Origin: Vibrio sp. SCSIO 43136
GTDB lineage: Bacteria > Pseudomonadota > Gammaproteobacteria > Enterobacterales > Vibrionaceae
Length of the DNA: 64,000 bases
NCBI RefSeq assembly: GCF_023716565.1
Contig: NZ_CP071849.1
Coordinates: 1,178,001-1,242,000, forward strand
Direction: 5' to 3'
The notes beneath the pieces were generated by a model. It had not been told where the DNA came from and made no database searches. It saw nothing but the letters and a program-made list of their open reading frames with translations. A program made the translations under genes and the position numbers. Below are positions 17,514-26,367 of the stretch, piece by piece. Every line of letters begins with the position of its first letter. Position 1 is the first letter of the stretch.

Positions 17514-19874
17514 TTAACTCTTGAGTGCGTTTAGCTTAGCTTGCGCAATTCCAAACACTGAGTCTACAGGGTAGCTACCATCCAATTCAGGCTCCCCGAC
17601 AGTTTTACCAGTAAACAATTCAATCGCTTCACTGACGTGTTCAATCGCCCAAATATGGAACTCGCCCTTTTCCACCGCTTTGACAATATCTTGTCTTAAC
17701 ATCAGGTTATGAACATTGGATTTAGGGATCACAACACCCTGCTGGTTATTGCGCCCTTTGATTGCACACACGTCGAAGAAGCCTTCTATTTTCTCGTTTA
17801 CACCACCAATCGGTTGCGCCTCACCAAACTGATTCATTGAACCAGTGATGGCGATATCCTGCCTATTGGGCAGGCGTGAAAAAGCAGAAACAATCGCACA
17901 CACTTCCGCCATGGTTGCACTGTCACCATCAACACCACCATAAGATTGTTCAAAGGTGATGTGGGTGGTAAGCGGGACTCTTGCCGTGCGACCAAACACA
18001 GATGCCAGATAGGCCGACAGAATCAGCACACCTTTTGAGTGGATGCTCCCCCCTAGGTCAACATTGCGCTCGATATCTATCACGTCACCATCTCCGTAAG
18101 AGGTCGATGCAGTAATACGATTAGGCGCTCCGAACATATACTCATTAGTGCTCAACACAGATAGCGCATTAACCGTACCCACCGATTCGCCTTCGGTTTT
18201 TATTAATGTGGTGCCGTTACTATAACTCTCCATGACACCATCTTTTAGACGACCAACACGCATCTCCTGATTCGCCAAAGCCTGCTCAACATGACTGACT
18301 CGGATAAGGTTTGAGTTCGCAGCCGACGCCACATAATTAGACTCACGCAGTAAATTGGCAATATGCGCAGAATGCAGTGATAGCTTGCTGCAATCCCCAG
18401 CTCTTCGAGAGCTATGTTCAATAATTCTACCAATTGCTTTCTTATCGCAATGCAGCATGCCGTTGTCGTGAACGATGCTAGAAATAAAGCGAGCATAATG
18501 CAGCTCAGCCTCATTGGTTCTTGGCATTTCATCTTCGAAGTCGGCTGTCACTCTAAATAGCTCGGCAAACTCTGGATCGTAATGTTGCAATAGTTGGTAG
18601 GTACGATAGTCACCAAACAAGATGATTTTTACATCCAGTGGAATGGGCTGTGGGTCAAGGGAGACCGCACCACTTAAGGTCAACTCTTTTTCCAGCGCCG
18701 TCAAGCTGAGTTGGCGTGAACGAAGTGCACGTTTTAGTCCATCCCAGACATACGGTTGCTCAAGCACTTTGATCGCATCCATAAGTAACACACCACCATT
18801 GGCTTTGTGCAAACTACCCGGGCGGATCAGCGAGAAATCAGTAAACACTGTACCTTTAAAGGTTGCGGTTTCAACGTAGCCAAATAAGGTGTGGTAGTTA
18901 GGGTTATCTTCCACCACGACAGGCAACTGCTCATCATTGTGACTCACTAGCACATTGATCTTATATCGACGTGGCAGTTTTTTATCGAGTGACGCCGAGG
19001 CAATTTCACCTTGCTCGTTTCCTTCTTCAAGGAAAATATCGACGTTATCAATAATGTCTTGCTGGAGGTCAATCAGGTACTGTTTTACTTCTGGGTAATC
19101 GGCATACTCTTCCTTCAATGCCTTGATGAAGTGACTGATCACATCCAGTGTGACTTCGCTGTTTAACTTCGCAATTTTTTCCGTAAACGCATCTTCCCAC
19201 TCGGTAAGCTGGCGAACCATGGTTCGCAAGGAGACTTCCAACTCATCGATGGTGTTATTAAAAGCTTCTTGCTCTTTACGAGTCAGTTCGTCAAAGCTCT
19301 CTTCAGTGTGCATCTCCTCACCATTCATTGCGACAAACTGGTAGTCGCCTTGATTGGTTATGGTCAGACTTACACCACGCTCTTTGGCGTATTTGCTGAT
19401 CTGATCGAGCTCTTTTTGCTGCTTAGTAGAGAGCTGACTTTTCAGTTTCTCAGCTCGGCTAAAGTAGATTTCATTATCAAAAGCCAGCGGCATTGCTTTG
19501 ACCAATTTGGTCATCAATTTTTCTATGTCTTTGCTCAGCTTGGTACCGACACCAACCGGGAGTTTAAGAACCTTAGGCGTACGAATATCTTCGAAGTTGG
19601 CTACATAACACCAATCACTCAATGCCACATTATTAACTGGGTGGCGGTTCAAATAGCGCAAAATCATGGTGCGCTTTCCAAGGCCATTACGGCCAATAGC
19701 GTAGATGTTGTAACCTTTCTCTTTAATCGACATCGCGAACTCGACCGCTTTTTGCGCTCGCTCTTGTCCAACGATTTCATCTATCGGCGCAAGTTCTTTA
19801 GTCGATTTGCAGGGCAGATTATCAAGATCTGCTGCTTTGTATAACTTGGTTGCCGGTAATGTTGAAATTGCCAT
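17514..19874 (-). CDS. Lon-family AAA protease (LonB/YcbZ type)
   Basis: A 786-residue ATP-dependent protease-like protein. The N-terminal AAA region has Walker A GRNGLGKRT near residue 60 and ANGGVLLMDAI as a Walker B-like segment near residue 365. A long charged, coiled-coil-like insertion (about 140-290) separates them. The C-terminal S16 peptidase domain has the Ser-Lys dyad: Ser652 in GDSATMAEV and Lys695 in VNEKIEGFF, 43 residues apart as in Lon. This layout matches the YcbZ-like group rather than classical LonA, which has a different N-terminus. It is monocistronic with its own terminator. Substrates are unknown. Confidence 0.88.
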   Translation of the reverse strand: MAISTLPATKLYKAADLDNLPCKSTKELAPIDEIVGQERAQKAVEFAMSIKEKGYNIYAIGRNGLGKRTMILRYLNRHPVNNVALSDWCYVANFEDIRTPKVLKLPVGVGTKLSKDIEKLMTKLVKAMPLAFDNEIYFSRAEKLKSQLSTKQQKELDQISKYAKERGVSLTITNQGDYQFVAMNGEEMHTEESFDELTRKEQEAFNNTIDELEVSLRTMVRQLTEWEDAFTEKIAKLNSEVTLDVISHFIKALKEEYADYPEVKQYLIDLQQDIIDNVDIFLEEGNEQGEIASASLDKKLPRRYKINVLVSHNDEQLPVVVEDNPNYHTLFGYVETATFKGTVFTDFSLIRPGSLHKANGGVLLMDAIKVLEQPYVWDGLKRALRSRQLSLTALEKELTLSGAVSLDPQPIPLDVKIILFGDYRTYQLLQHYDPEFAELFRVTADFEDEMPRTNEAELHYARFISSIVHDNGMLHCDKKAIGRIIEHSSRRAGDCSKLSLHSAHIANLLRESNYVASAANSNLIRVSHVEQALANQEMRVGRLKDGVMESYSNGTTLIKTEGESVGTVNALSVLSTNEYMFGAPNRITASTSYGDGDVIDIERNVDLGGSIHSKGVLILSAYLASVFGRTARVPLTTHITFEQSYGGVDGDSATMAEVCAIVSAFSRLPNRQDIAITGSMNQFGEAQPIGGVNEKIEGFFDVCAIKGRNNQQGVVIPKSNVHNLMLRQDIVKAVEKGEFHIWAIEHVSEAIELFTGKTVGEPELDGSYPVDSVFGIAQAKLNALKS

Positions 19875-20155
19875 AGCCCCCTCCTTGTCGTACTTCTTAT
19901 TGGGAGTTTTTGTTATCTAAGCTCTTAATGCACTTCTCACTCAATCCTAGCTTAGGAAAACACTTTTCTTCAGTGTAGCTACAAATGTTTGAAATTTAAG
20001 TGACTTAGCCAAACTTACTGTTCAACTGCTGCTTTTTTGAACGCTCAAACCATTCTATTGACCCTGTATGTTCAAAGAATTCGACCAAGATGGACAAATT
20101 TTGCCAGCTCAACCCCGTTAGCAGCCCTCATATACTGAGAAAAAAGGAGGCGATT

Positions 20156-21001
20156 ATGACCACAAGAAATATTGAACAATTGATCAAGTCTCATGCGACA
20201 TCCGATGGCGCAGGAGTGGCAATTCAGCGAGTTGCAGGGTTCAACAACAAGAAGTTTTCGCCATTTTTGATGCTCGATGAACTCTATGCCGAGAGCAAAG
20301 AAGGTTATATCGGTGGGTTTCCACCCCACCCTCATCGCGGCATCGAGACACTTACCTACATGCGCCAAGGTCACTTTCAACACAAAGACCATATGGGTAA
20401 TGTTGGCGAGTTGCGTAGTGGCGGTGCGCAATGGATGGCGGCTGGTCGAGGCGTGATCCACAGTGAAATGCCAATGATGGAAGATGGCGCTATGCACGGA
20501 TTTCAACTTTGGATTAACCAACCGGCAAAGAACAAGATGCAGCCAGCGGAATATATGAACTTACCTATGGAAGAATTAACTCATGTACAAAATGAGCAGC
20601 TTGGTGAACTATCGGTAATCGCTGGGAGCGCTGACCTTGGTCGAGAAACCGTTGTTGGTCCATTAGACAAGACGGGAGTTCCACTTTCAGTGATGGATTG
20701 GCGTGCACATCAGGGACAAAGCATTCAACTCAACACAGCAACCAGTGATCAAGTGCTAGTGTATGTCTATGCAGGCAGCATTGAATCAAATGGTCAAGCA
20801 ATCGAACGAGGGACGATGGCGCTGTTTAGCTTAGGCGAAGCTCTGGAGTTATCTGCAAGTGTTCACAGCGGCGCATTGATCTTAGTTGGACAGCCAATCA
20901 ATGAGCCAGTTGTTCACTATGGACCATTTGTGATGAACACGATGGAAGAAATTGAACAAACCATTGAAGAATATCAGAAAGGGCTGTTTGAAACCTACTA
21001 G
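20156..21001 (+). CDS. Pirin-family protein
   Basis: A 281-residue bicupin of the pirin family. The metal-binding histidines are in GGFPPHPHRGIETLTYM (about 50-66) and GRGVIHSEMP (about 97-106). Bacterial pirins can act as quercetin 2,3-dioxygenase-like enzymes or as regulators of partner proteins, and sequence does not decide between them. ATG 20156 follows a very strong AAGGAGG ribosome site, so the 22-codon upstream extension is discarded. It converges on ppnP with a shared terminator. Confidence 0.88.
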   Translation: MTTRNIEQLIKSHATSDGAGVAIQRVAGFNNKKFSPFLMLDELYAESKEGYIGGFPPHPHRGIETLTYMRQGHFQHKDHMGNVGELRSGGAQWMAAGRGVIHSEMPMMEDGAMHGFQLWINQPAKNKMQPAEYMNLPMEELTHVQNEQLGELSVIAGSADLGRETVVGPLDKTGVPLSVMDWRAHQGQSIQLNTATSDQVLVYVYAGSIESNGQAIERGTMALFSLGEALELSASVHSGALILVGQPINEPVVHYGPFVMNTMEEIEQTIEEYQKGLFETY

Positions 21002-21039
21002 CTTTAACGATGAGCTCAATAGGCGAACAAACATAAACC

Positions 21040-21066
21040 ACAAAGGAGGCGAAGCGCCTCCTTTGT
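21040..21066. terminator. Bidirectional terminator between pirin and ppnP
   Basis: An 11-bp perfect stem (ACAAAGGAGGC / GCCTCCTTTGT) with a 5-base loop separates the convergent genes. The T tracts are short but present within the stem. Confidence 0.8.
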
Positions 21067-21068
21067 TG

Positions 21069-21350
21069 CTACAAATACTCACATAGGTATGCGGTTGGCT
21101 CTGCAACCTTAAGATCAAATGAAGAATCACCTGACACATCAAACGAAGAACCACTTGGGTAGCTTACCCACTCTTCTTGACCTGCTAAGCGAACTACAAG
21201 TTCACCTTTCACTACCGTCATTTTTTCTGGCGCTTGAGTACCAAAGGTATACTCACCAGCTGCCATCACACCAACGCTAAGGTCATTGTCTGCTTGGGTA
21301 AAGCCCAAAGATTTCACGCCGCCTTCAAAATAGGTATTTTCCTTAATCAT
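21069..21350 (-). CDS. ppnP: Pyrimidine/purine nucleoside phosphorylase
   Basis: A 93-residue single-cupin protein of the PpnP (YaiE) family, which phosphorolyses a broad range of nucleosides. GVMAAGEYTFGTQAPEKMTVVKGEL and the terminal AYLCEYL in the C-terminal part are typical. Two adjacent ATG codons (21353, 21350) follow AAGGAAGTA. The second gives better spacing. Monocistronic. Confidence 0.88.
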   Translation of the reverse strand: MIKENTYFEGGVKSLGFTQADNDLSVGVMAAGEYTFGTQAPEKMTVVKGELVVRLAGQEEWVSYPSGSSFDVSGDSSFDLKVAEPTAYLCEYL

Positions 21351-21488
21351 CATTACTTCCTTTTATTGATGGAAGTTCGTTTTTACCTTGCTAAAGCCTT
21401 CAAATCAACCTAAACCGTTAACTTGGAGCGAAAATTATCTCGATATAACTGTTACCTTTAACAAATATCCAAGCACAAAAAATAACCG

Positions 21489-21508
21489 TAGGTTTTATAT
21501 AAAACCTA
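21489..21508. promoter_or_regulatory. Perfect 20-bp palindrome in the ppnP/chemoreceptor gap
   Basis: TAGGTTTTATATAAAACCTA is identical to its reverse complement. Allowing one G-U pair, the arms extend to 21486-21511. It lies 140 bp before the chemoreceptor start in a divergent intergenic region, with no T run after it, so an operator for a dimeric regulator is more likely than a terminator. Confidence 0.5.
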
Positions 21509-21647
21509 TGGATGTAACAAATGATTAATGATACTATTCTTTTCCCCACTCTTTCTCAGTGAGCTTAAAGGACAATTGGTGGAACCACGGTTGGTTTGCG
21601 CTGGTGTACAGGTGGATATTGTCTTTTAACCGAATTGAGCATCTAGT

Positions 21648-23630
21648 ATGACCCATATATCTTTAGCAAGAAGGCTGGTATTAAGTACCAGTTTTGTCGC
21701 CTTTCTTGTCCTTGCCGCTTTTTCATGGTTTAGTGTCGAAAAAGTTACCGAACTTGTCGAAAATCAAACTCAAAATGGCCTTGCTGCACAAGTTAGCGAA
21801 AAGGCTGAAATGACACTTGGCTACATTACTCGCTACCAATCTCTTGCCGACGCTTTTCTTGCGAGCAGTGAAGTCCGTGACTACGCACGCGACCGAGCGC
21901 GACAAACCAACCAATACTGGAATGAGAGCGAGTTCAGTGATGTGGCCTCATTTGTTGAGCGCCTAAACAACAGTGACGATAACCTCTATAGCGCATTTTT
22001 TGCTGTTGGTGACACAGGGGAGTATTTTGACAAATCTGGCCGATACTATGACCCTTCGGTTAATTTGAAAGAGCGCCCTTGGTGGCAAACTTCAACTCAA
22101 TTACAAAAACCTTGGGTAACCACTGCGGTAGATATCCGTACCGGAGCGGTCAATGCGGCGCTATACGTACCTGTGTATGAGCAAGGCAAATTATTGATGA
22201 TCGGTGGTACAGACATCAAGATCGATGCGCTAAGCCGAACCATCTTAAATGACACTCGCTACCAAGGTCAGGGAACCCCTTTCTTATTTGATGACCAAGG
22301 CAATGTACTGTTGTTCTTTGGCAAAGAGGCAAGTGAGCTGGAAAACCTATCACTAAGCACTCTTGATAGCGGCAGCAATCACGGCTTTGCTAAGTTATTA
22401 AACATCAGACCTTCAAGCGAGACTCAGTTTTCAAGCGTTACCTTCAATGGTGTAGAACAAATCATCGCGGTGAAAACCATTGAACAGGACAAACCGCAAA
22501 TGAAGTGGCGTCTTGCGTTAATGGTGCCTAAGAGTGTGATTGATGATCCCGTGCAAGAAGAGATGTTCAACTCAATTTTAGGTGCGGTTTTCGGTATCGT
22601 GGTGCTTGGCGTCGCCATCAGCGCAACTTGTCGTACTAATCTGCGTCCGTTAAACCGTATCGTTGAAGCATTGAAGAACATTTCTGAAGGTGAAGGCGAT
22701 CTTACTCAACGCTTGGATGAATCTCGCAACGATGAGATTGGCCAAGTGGCCAAAGCGTTCAACAAGTTTGTCATCCAGATCCAAGACATTATCAAAGAGA
22801 GCCGTAGCTTGGCCGATCAAGCTGAAGCAAGCTGCGGTCAGATGGGCAACATCATCAGTGATACTGACACTGCGGTCCAAACACAGAAGAACGAGCTTGA
22901 CCAAGTTGCAACCGCAGCGACAGAGATGGTCCACGCAGTTCAAGAGATTTCGATCAACGCTGAGAACAGCCGTTCGTCAGCAACCAGTGCCGAAGAGCTT
23001 GTTGCCCAAGGCCACCAAGTTGTTGACCAAGCAGTAAATCACGTAGAGACGCTGTCGCATGACATTGAAACAGCAGAAGGTCTGGTGAACAGCCTACGCC
23101 AAGATGCCGATCAAATTGGCTCCGTACTTAGTGTGATTGGTGACATCGCAGACCAAACCAATCTACTGGCACTTAATGCAGCGATTGAAGCGGCGCGCGC
23201 TGGTGAATACGGCCGAGGCTTTGCCGTCGTAGCAGACGAAGTTCGCAGCCTAGCAAGTAAGACACAAGAGTCGACTATCAGCATTCGAGAGATCATTGAA
23301 AAGCTTCAAAGCAATACTGTTGAGGTTCAGCAAGTGATGAACCAAAACCGTATCCAAGCAGATGAGACGGTTGAACAAGCTCGAAATGTCTCACAACTGT
23401 TGGGACAGATGAATGATGCAGTGTCTGGCATTCAAGTGCAGACAGAGCAAATCGCTTGTGCGACTTCTGAGCAAACTGAAGTGGTGCAAGAGATCACTCG
23501 TAATGTGAATCGCATCAATGACCTTGCAGATGAGACTGCTGTTTTGATGGGTGAAGCAGTGACCAGCACTAATGGTTTGAAGAGTGATAACACCCAGCTT
23601 CAAACGTCTATTGGTCACTTCAAAGTATAA
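21648..23630 (+). CDS. Methyl-accepting chemotaxis protein with dCache sensor
   Basis: A 660-residue transmembrane chemoreceptor. TM1 lies near residues 10-30 and the periplasmic part (about 35-300) looks like a double Cache domain, with ERPWWQT and [13 protein letters not shown] typical of dCache_1. TM2 is near 308-326, HAMP near 330-380, and the signalling domain follows with the conserved tip [20 protein letters not shown]. It should report an extracellular ligand, often amino acids in this class, to CheA/CheW. It has no NWETF-like tail for CheR/CheB docking. Monocistronic. Confidence 0.92.
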   Translation: MTHISLARRLVLSTSFVAFLVLAAFSWFSVEKVTELVENQTQNGLAAQVSEKAEMTLGYITRYQSLADAFLASSEVRDYARDRARQTNQYWNESEFSDVASFVERLNNSDDNLYSAFFAVGDTGEYFDKSGRYYDPSVNLKERPWWQTSTQLQKPWVTTAVDIRTGAVNAALYVPVYEQGKLLMIGGTDIKIDALSRTILNDTRYQGQGTPFLFDDQGNVLLFFGKEASELENLSLSTLDSGSNHGFAKLLNIRPSSETQFSSVTFNGVEQIIAVKTIEQDKPQMKWRLALMVPKSVIDDPVQEEMFNSILGAVFGIVVLGVAISATCRTNLRPLNRIVEALKNISEGEGDLTQRLDESRNDEIGQVAKAFNKFVIQIQDIIKESRSLADQAEASCGQMGNIISDTDTAVQTQKNELDQVATAATEMVHAVQEISINAENSRSSATSAEELVAQGHQVVDQAVNHVETLSHDIETAEGLVNSLRQDADQIGSVLSVIGDIADQTNLLALNAAIEAARAGEYGRGFAVVADEVRSLASKTQESTISIREIIEKLQSNTVEVQQVMNQNRIQADETVEQARNVSQLLGQMNDAVSGIQVQTEQIACATSEQTEVVQEITRNVNRINDLADETAVLMGEAVTSTNGLKSDNTQLQTSIGHFKV

Positions 23631-23647
23631 GTACACAACACCTAATC

Positions 23648-23669
23648 TGGGCTGGCTATCACCAGCCCA
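23648..23669. terminator. Hairpin between chemoreceptor and convergent DGC
   Basis: An 8-bp stem TGGGCTGG / CCAGCCCA with a 6-base loop lies 18 bp after the chemoreceptor stop. No clear T tract follows, so termination would be weak or factor-assisted. Confidence 0.5.
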
Positions 23670-23703
23670 AACTTAATATGGCATCAGCTACAAGTTGGCA
23701 TGA

Positions 23704-25029
23704 CTATATCGAGAATGTTGATAATTCCACCCCATTTCGCCCCGAATTCTTCACTGCGTAAAGCGATAAATCAGCCATCTCAATAATCTCTTCAGCAACA
23801 AAATCACTATCCGGTTTAACCACACTAATACCGATGCTTACAGTGATCACCCCATGTTTTGAGCCTTCATTTGCTATCTGCAAGTCTTGTATCGACTGCC
23901 TGACCAAATGAGCGTACTCCTCAGCATTTTCCACCGACATATCGGTGAGCACGATGGCAAATTCTTCTCCCCCATACCGAGCAGCCAAATCTCCCGGCCG
24001 GCGACTAAAACTTTGCAACACTCCACTGATACTCTTTAAGCACTCATCCCCTGCTTGGTGGCCGTATGTGTCGTTAAATGCTTTAAAGTTATCTACGTCA
24101 ATCAATGCAAGCGTGATATGGCTTTGGTCTCGTCGAGCTTTTCGAAGCTCTAGGTTGAGTAAATCATCGAACTTACGTCGATTCGCCAACTGAGTTAATG
24201 CATCTGTCGTGCTGAGCTGTGCCAGTTGCTCATTGGCTTTCTTTAGTTCTGCCGTTCGCAGGTCTACTTTACGCTCCAACGAGAGCATCAACTCCGCTTC
24301 ACGCTTACGACTTTGTTTCAGCTTAATCCAAGAGCGGTTGATGCTATCAACGAGCTCATCAAGTTCGTCAGGTTGGCGACCTTTGGCACGACTCAAAGCT
24401 AATGGACTATCGTCCCCACTTAACGTTGCTGTAGCTGCAAAATCAGCGATACGTCGAAGGTGGCGAGTTACTAAGGTAGCGAACAGCAACAAAATCGACA
24501 TTGAGACGATGAACGTTTTCACCGATTGAGTAAGTAATACTAAGTTAATGCGGCTGATAGTGCGCTGCCGAACAACTTCAAAATTTGGGGCAATATATAG
24601 ACTACCTAGCGAGAAAACCTTGTGTCCGTTGCTGATTTTTAATTCGATGATCTTAAGGTCTTCACGACTATGGTCCACTTGCCCATAAGTCAGATCTTTA
24701 TTGTGATTAGGTCCGTATCGAACACCTACTCCCGCCACCCATAAGGAACCACTGATCGCTTCTAATTGAACATTGAGTTGATTGGCATCATAGTTGTAGA
24801 TCGCTTCACCGATCCCAGACGCTAGGTTTTGCTCTATGTAACTCAGCGCATTATTTAAGTCAGACATATCTCGGCGATAGTCATAGGTCAACTGCACTGA
24901 GGTCGCAATCAGTGCATTAACTGCACTGATCACTAACACCCAGATCATTAGGCGGCGTCCAAGGCGACTTTTTAGAGCGACAGAAGTGTGTTCACGACGC
25001 TTGGTACGAGTTCGAGCTGTATTCGACAT
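23704..25029 (-). CDS. Membrane diguanylate cyclase
   Basis: A 441-residue GGDEF protein. TM1 is near 27-49, an approximately 120-residue periplasmic domain follows, TM2 lies near 170-188, then a HAMP-like and coiled-coil linker (about 190-270) and GGDEF. The active-site loop is GGEEF at 353-357 and an RxxD inhibitory site (RPGD, 344-347) is intact. It should synthesise c-di-GMP. The gene lies ten bases downstream of a periplasmic binding protein gene on the same strand, so the binding protein probably feeds its sensor domain. Confidence 0.9.
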   Translation of the reverse strand: MSNTARTRTKRREHTSVALKSRLGRRLMIWVLVISAVNALIATSVQLTYDYRRDMSDLNNALSYIEQNLASGIGEAIYNYDANQLNVQLEAISGSLWVAGVGVRYGPNHNKDLTYGQVDHSREDLKIIELKISNGHKVFSLGSLYIAPNFEVVRQRTISRINLVLLTQSVKTFIVSMSILLLFATLVTRHLRRIADFAATATLSGDDSPLALSRAKGRQPDELDELVDSINRSWIKLKQSRKREAELMLSLERKVDLRTAELKKANEQLAQLSTTDALTQLANRRKFDDLLNLELRKARRDQSHITLALIDVDNFKAFNDTYGHQAGDECLKSISGVLQSFSRRPGDLAARYGGEEFAIVLTDMSVENAEEYAHLVRQSIQDLQIANEGSKHGVITVSIGISVVKPDSDFVAEEIIEMADLSLYAVKNSGRNGVELSTFSI

Positions 25030-25039
25030 GTTTTCTCAG

Positions 25040-25936
25040 TTAAAAAGAACCAAATGGTTGATGTTTAATAAGCATTTGTTCCAACTGACTTTGTGCGGTG
25101 CTATCCATATAATTATATTGGTATAAGTGCCAAAAAGGTCTTGGTCCTTCACGGCGAATGACGTCATTGATAGCATTGATGACCTTGGTGCCGCGCTCTC
25201 CTTTTGTGCAACCCACATGGCCAAGCACATATTCGGGCATTCCTTCGATAGGCATGTATTTAAGCTCTCGGGTTGTGCCTGTGCTTTCCGAGTTTGAGTA
25301 CCATTTAATTTCAAATGGATAAGCAATGATATAGTCCACCCATCCTGCTTGTAACTGCCGAACAGGTGTAGAAAGGTCTGTTGAGCTTTGGTTTATATGG
25401 GAGAAATCCGTAATTTTTTCATAAGCTTGGCTAATTACTTTAGGATGGGCTCTATCCTTAGCTCGCGATGTTGATAAGGTGCTATCCCCCAACAAGCTCT
25501 CGATAGCTACTTGCCCTTGCGAGTTTAAGTGGGGTTCTAGCCTGTTAGCACTATCGACACCAATAACCACATGGTGTGGAACTGCCATCATAATTGGCAA
25601 ACTGTGTTCTATGAACGCTTCCCGCTCAGGCACTTTTAACAGCAAGGGGTTGCAAGTAAACACACCATCTTTCATCAAACCAATAGTTCGATTAAAGCTC
25701 ACTTTTTCAAACTTATGGTCAAATTCTGGCATTTCAGCCACAGCCCGACGAACAAACTCTGTCGCACCTCCTTTGCCGGGCAGACTTTCATCCAGCATCA
25801 AGTGCGGCGGAAAGTGGTATAGACTCCAAACCAGTTCCGGTTTTGAGTCAGCATGAGCGCCACCAGCCATGGTCATCATAAGTAAGACTGGATATCCTAT
25901 CAGATGTCTAAGGTAAGCGACCTTACGACAAACCAT
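25040..25936 (-). CDS. Periplasmic solute-binding-like protein paired with DGC
   Basis: About 298 residues from the chosen start. The signal peptide appears as LIGYPVLLMMTMAGGAHA, and the mature part has an extracellular solute-binding family 3 look (LVWSLYHFPPHLML, RTIGLMKDGVFTCNP, VRQLQAGWVDYIIAYPFE). There is no ABC permease or ATPase nearby. Instead it is the first gene of a two-gene operon with a diguanylate cyclase, so a sensory role is more likely than transport. The start is uncertain: ATG 25936 lacks a strong ribosome site and the frame stays open to 26017. Confidence 0.75.
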   Translation of the reverse strand: MVCRKVAYLRHLIGYPVLLMMTMAGGAHADSKPELVWSLYHFPPHLMLDESLPGKGGATEFVRRAVAEMPEFDHKFEKVSFNRTIGLMKDGVFTCNPLLLKVPEREAFIEHSLPIMMAVPHHVVIGVDSANRLEPHLNSQGQVAIESLLGDSTLSTSRAKDRAHPKVISQAYEKITDFSHINQSSTDLSTPVRQLQAGWVDYIIAYPFEIKWYSNSESTGTTRELKYMPIEGMPEYVLGHVGCTKGERGTKVINAINDVIRREGPRPFWHLYQYNYMDSTAQSQLEQMLIKHQPFGSF

Positions 25937-26244
25937 ACAGTGCTGCTTCACAAGCTCAACAAGACCGATGAAAAACAAATACGCCTGCATATTGATAAAG
26001 CACCCAAGTAGCACCAAAGTGTTTTAAGCATGGTCGGTAAAACCTATTTCCTCAAGTAGGCTAGATTAAAAGACCATGGTTTAGTGAAGATAACTCATTG
26101 TCTTTAATAACACCTTTGGGTAGTAGTGCGTTTGAAACTCTTTGGCTAATTGTAAGAAATCCGCCAACATACAGCCTTACTATATTCCGAATAACGTTCG
26201 ATATTTAGGCTTTATAACCATCACAGAATGCAACGTTAGTGTTA

Positions 26245-26295
26245 CTGACATGTAACCTTCAGCAATATGTAGCTTAACTGAAACATAACTGCTCT
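26245..26295 (+). promoter_or_regulatory. Two tandem Pho-box-like repeats upstream of phoX
   Basis: CTGACATGTAACCTTCAG (26245-26262) and CTGAAACATAACTGCTCT (26278-26295) each resemble the PhoB consensus of two 7-bp CTGTCAT units separated by 4 bp, at about 13 and 12 of 18 positions. They are 33 bp apart, three helical turns, and lie 75-125 bp before a gene of a classic Pho-regulated family. The remaining upstream sequence from 25937 holds nothing else recognisable. Confidence 0.5.
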
Positions 26296-26367
26296 AGGTT
26301 AGACAACAAATTAGATGGTCTACCATCACTATAAAAAGTCGAAAAAAGTCTAACGAAGGAAAGTACT

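Noticed and set aside
19269..19844. A 191-codon frame opposite the Lon-family gene
   Set aside because: Antisense to conserved protease sequence; the composition follows the reverse of the real codons.
20072..20521. A 149-codon frame opposite the pirin gene
   Set aside because: Histidine-rich translation produced by the complementary strand of pirin codons; no ribosome site.
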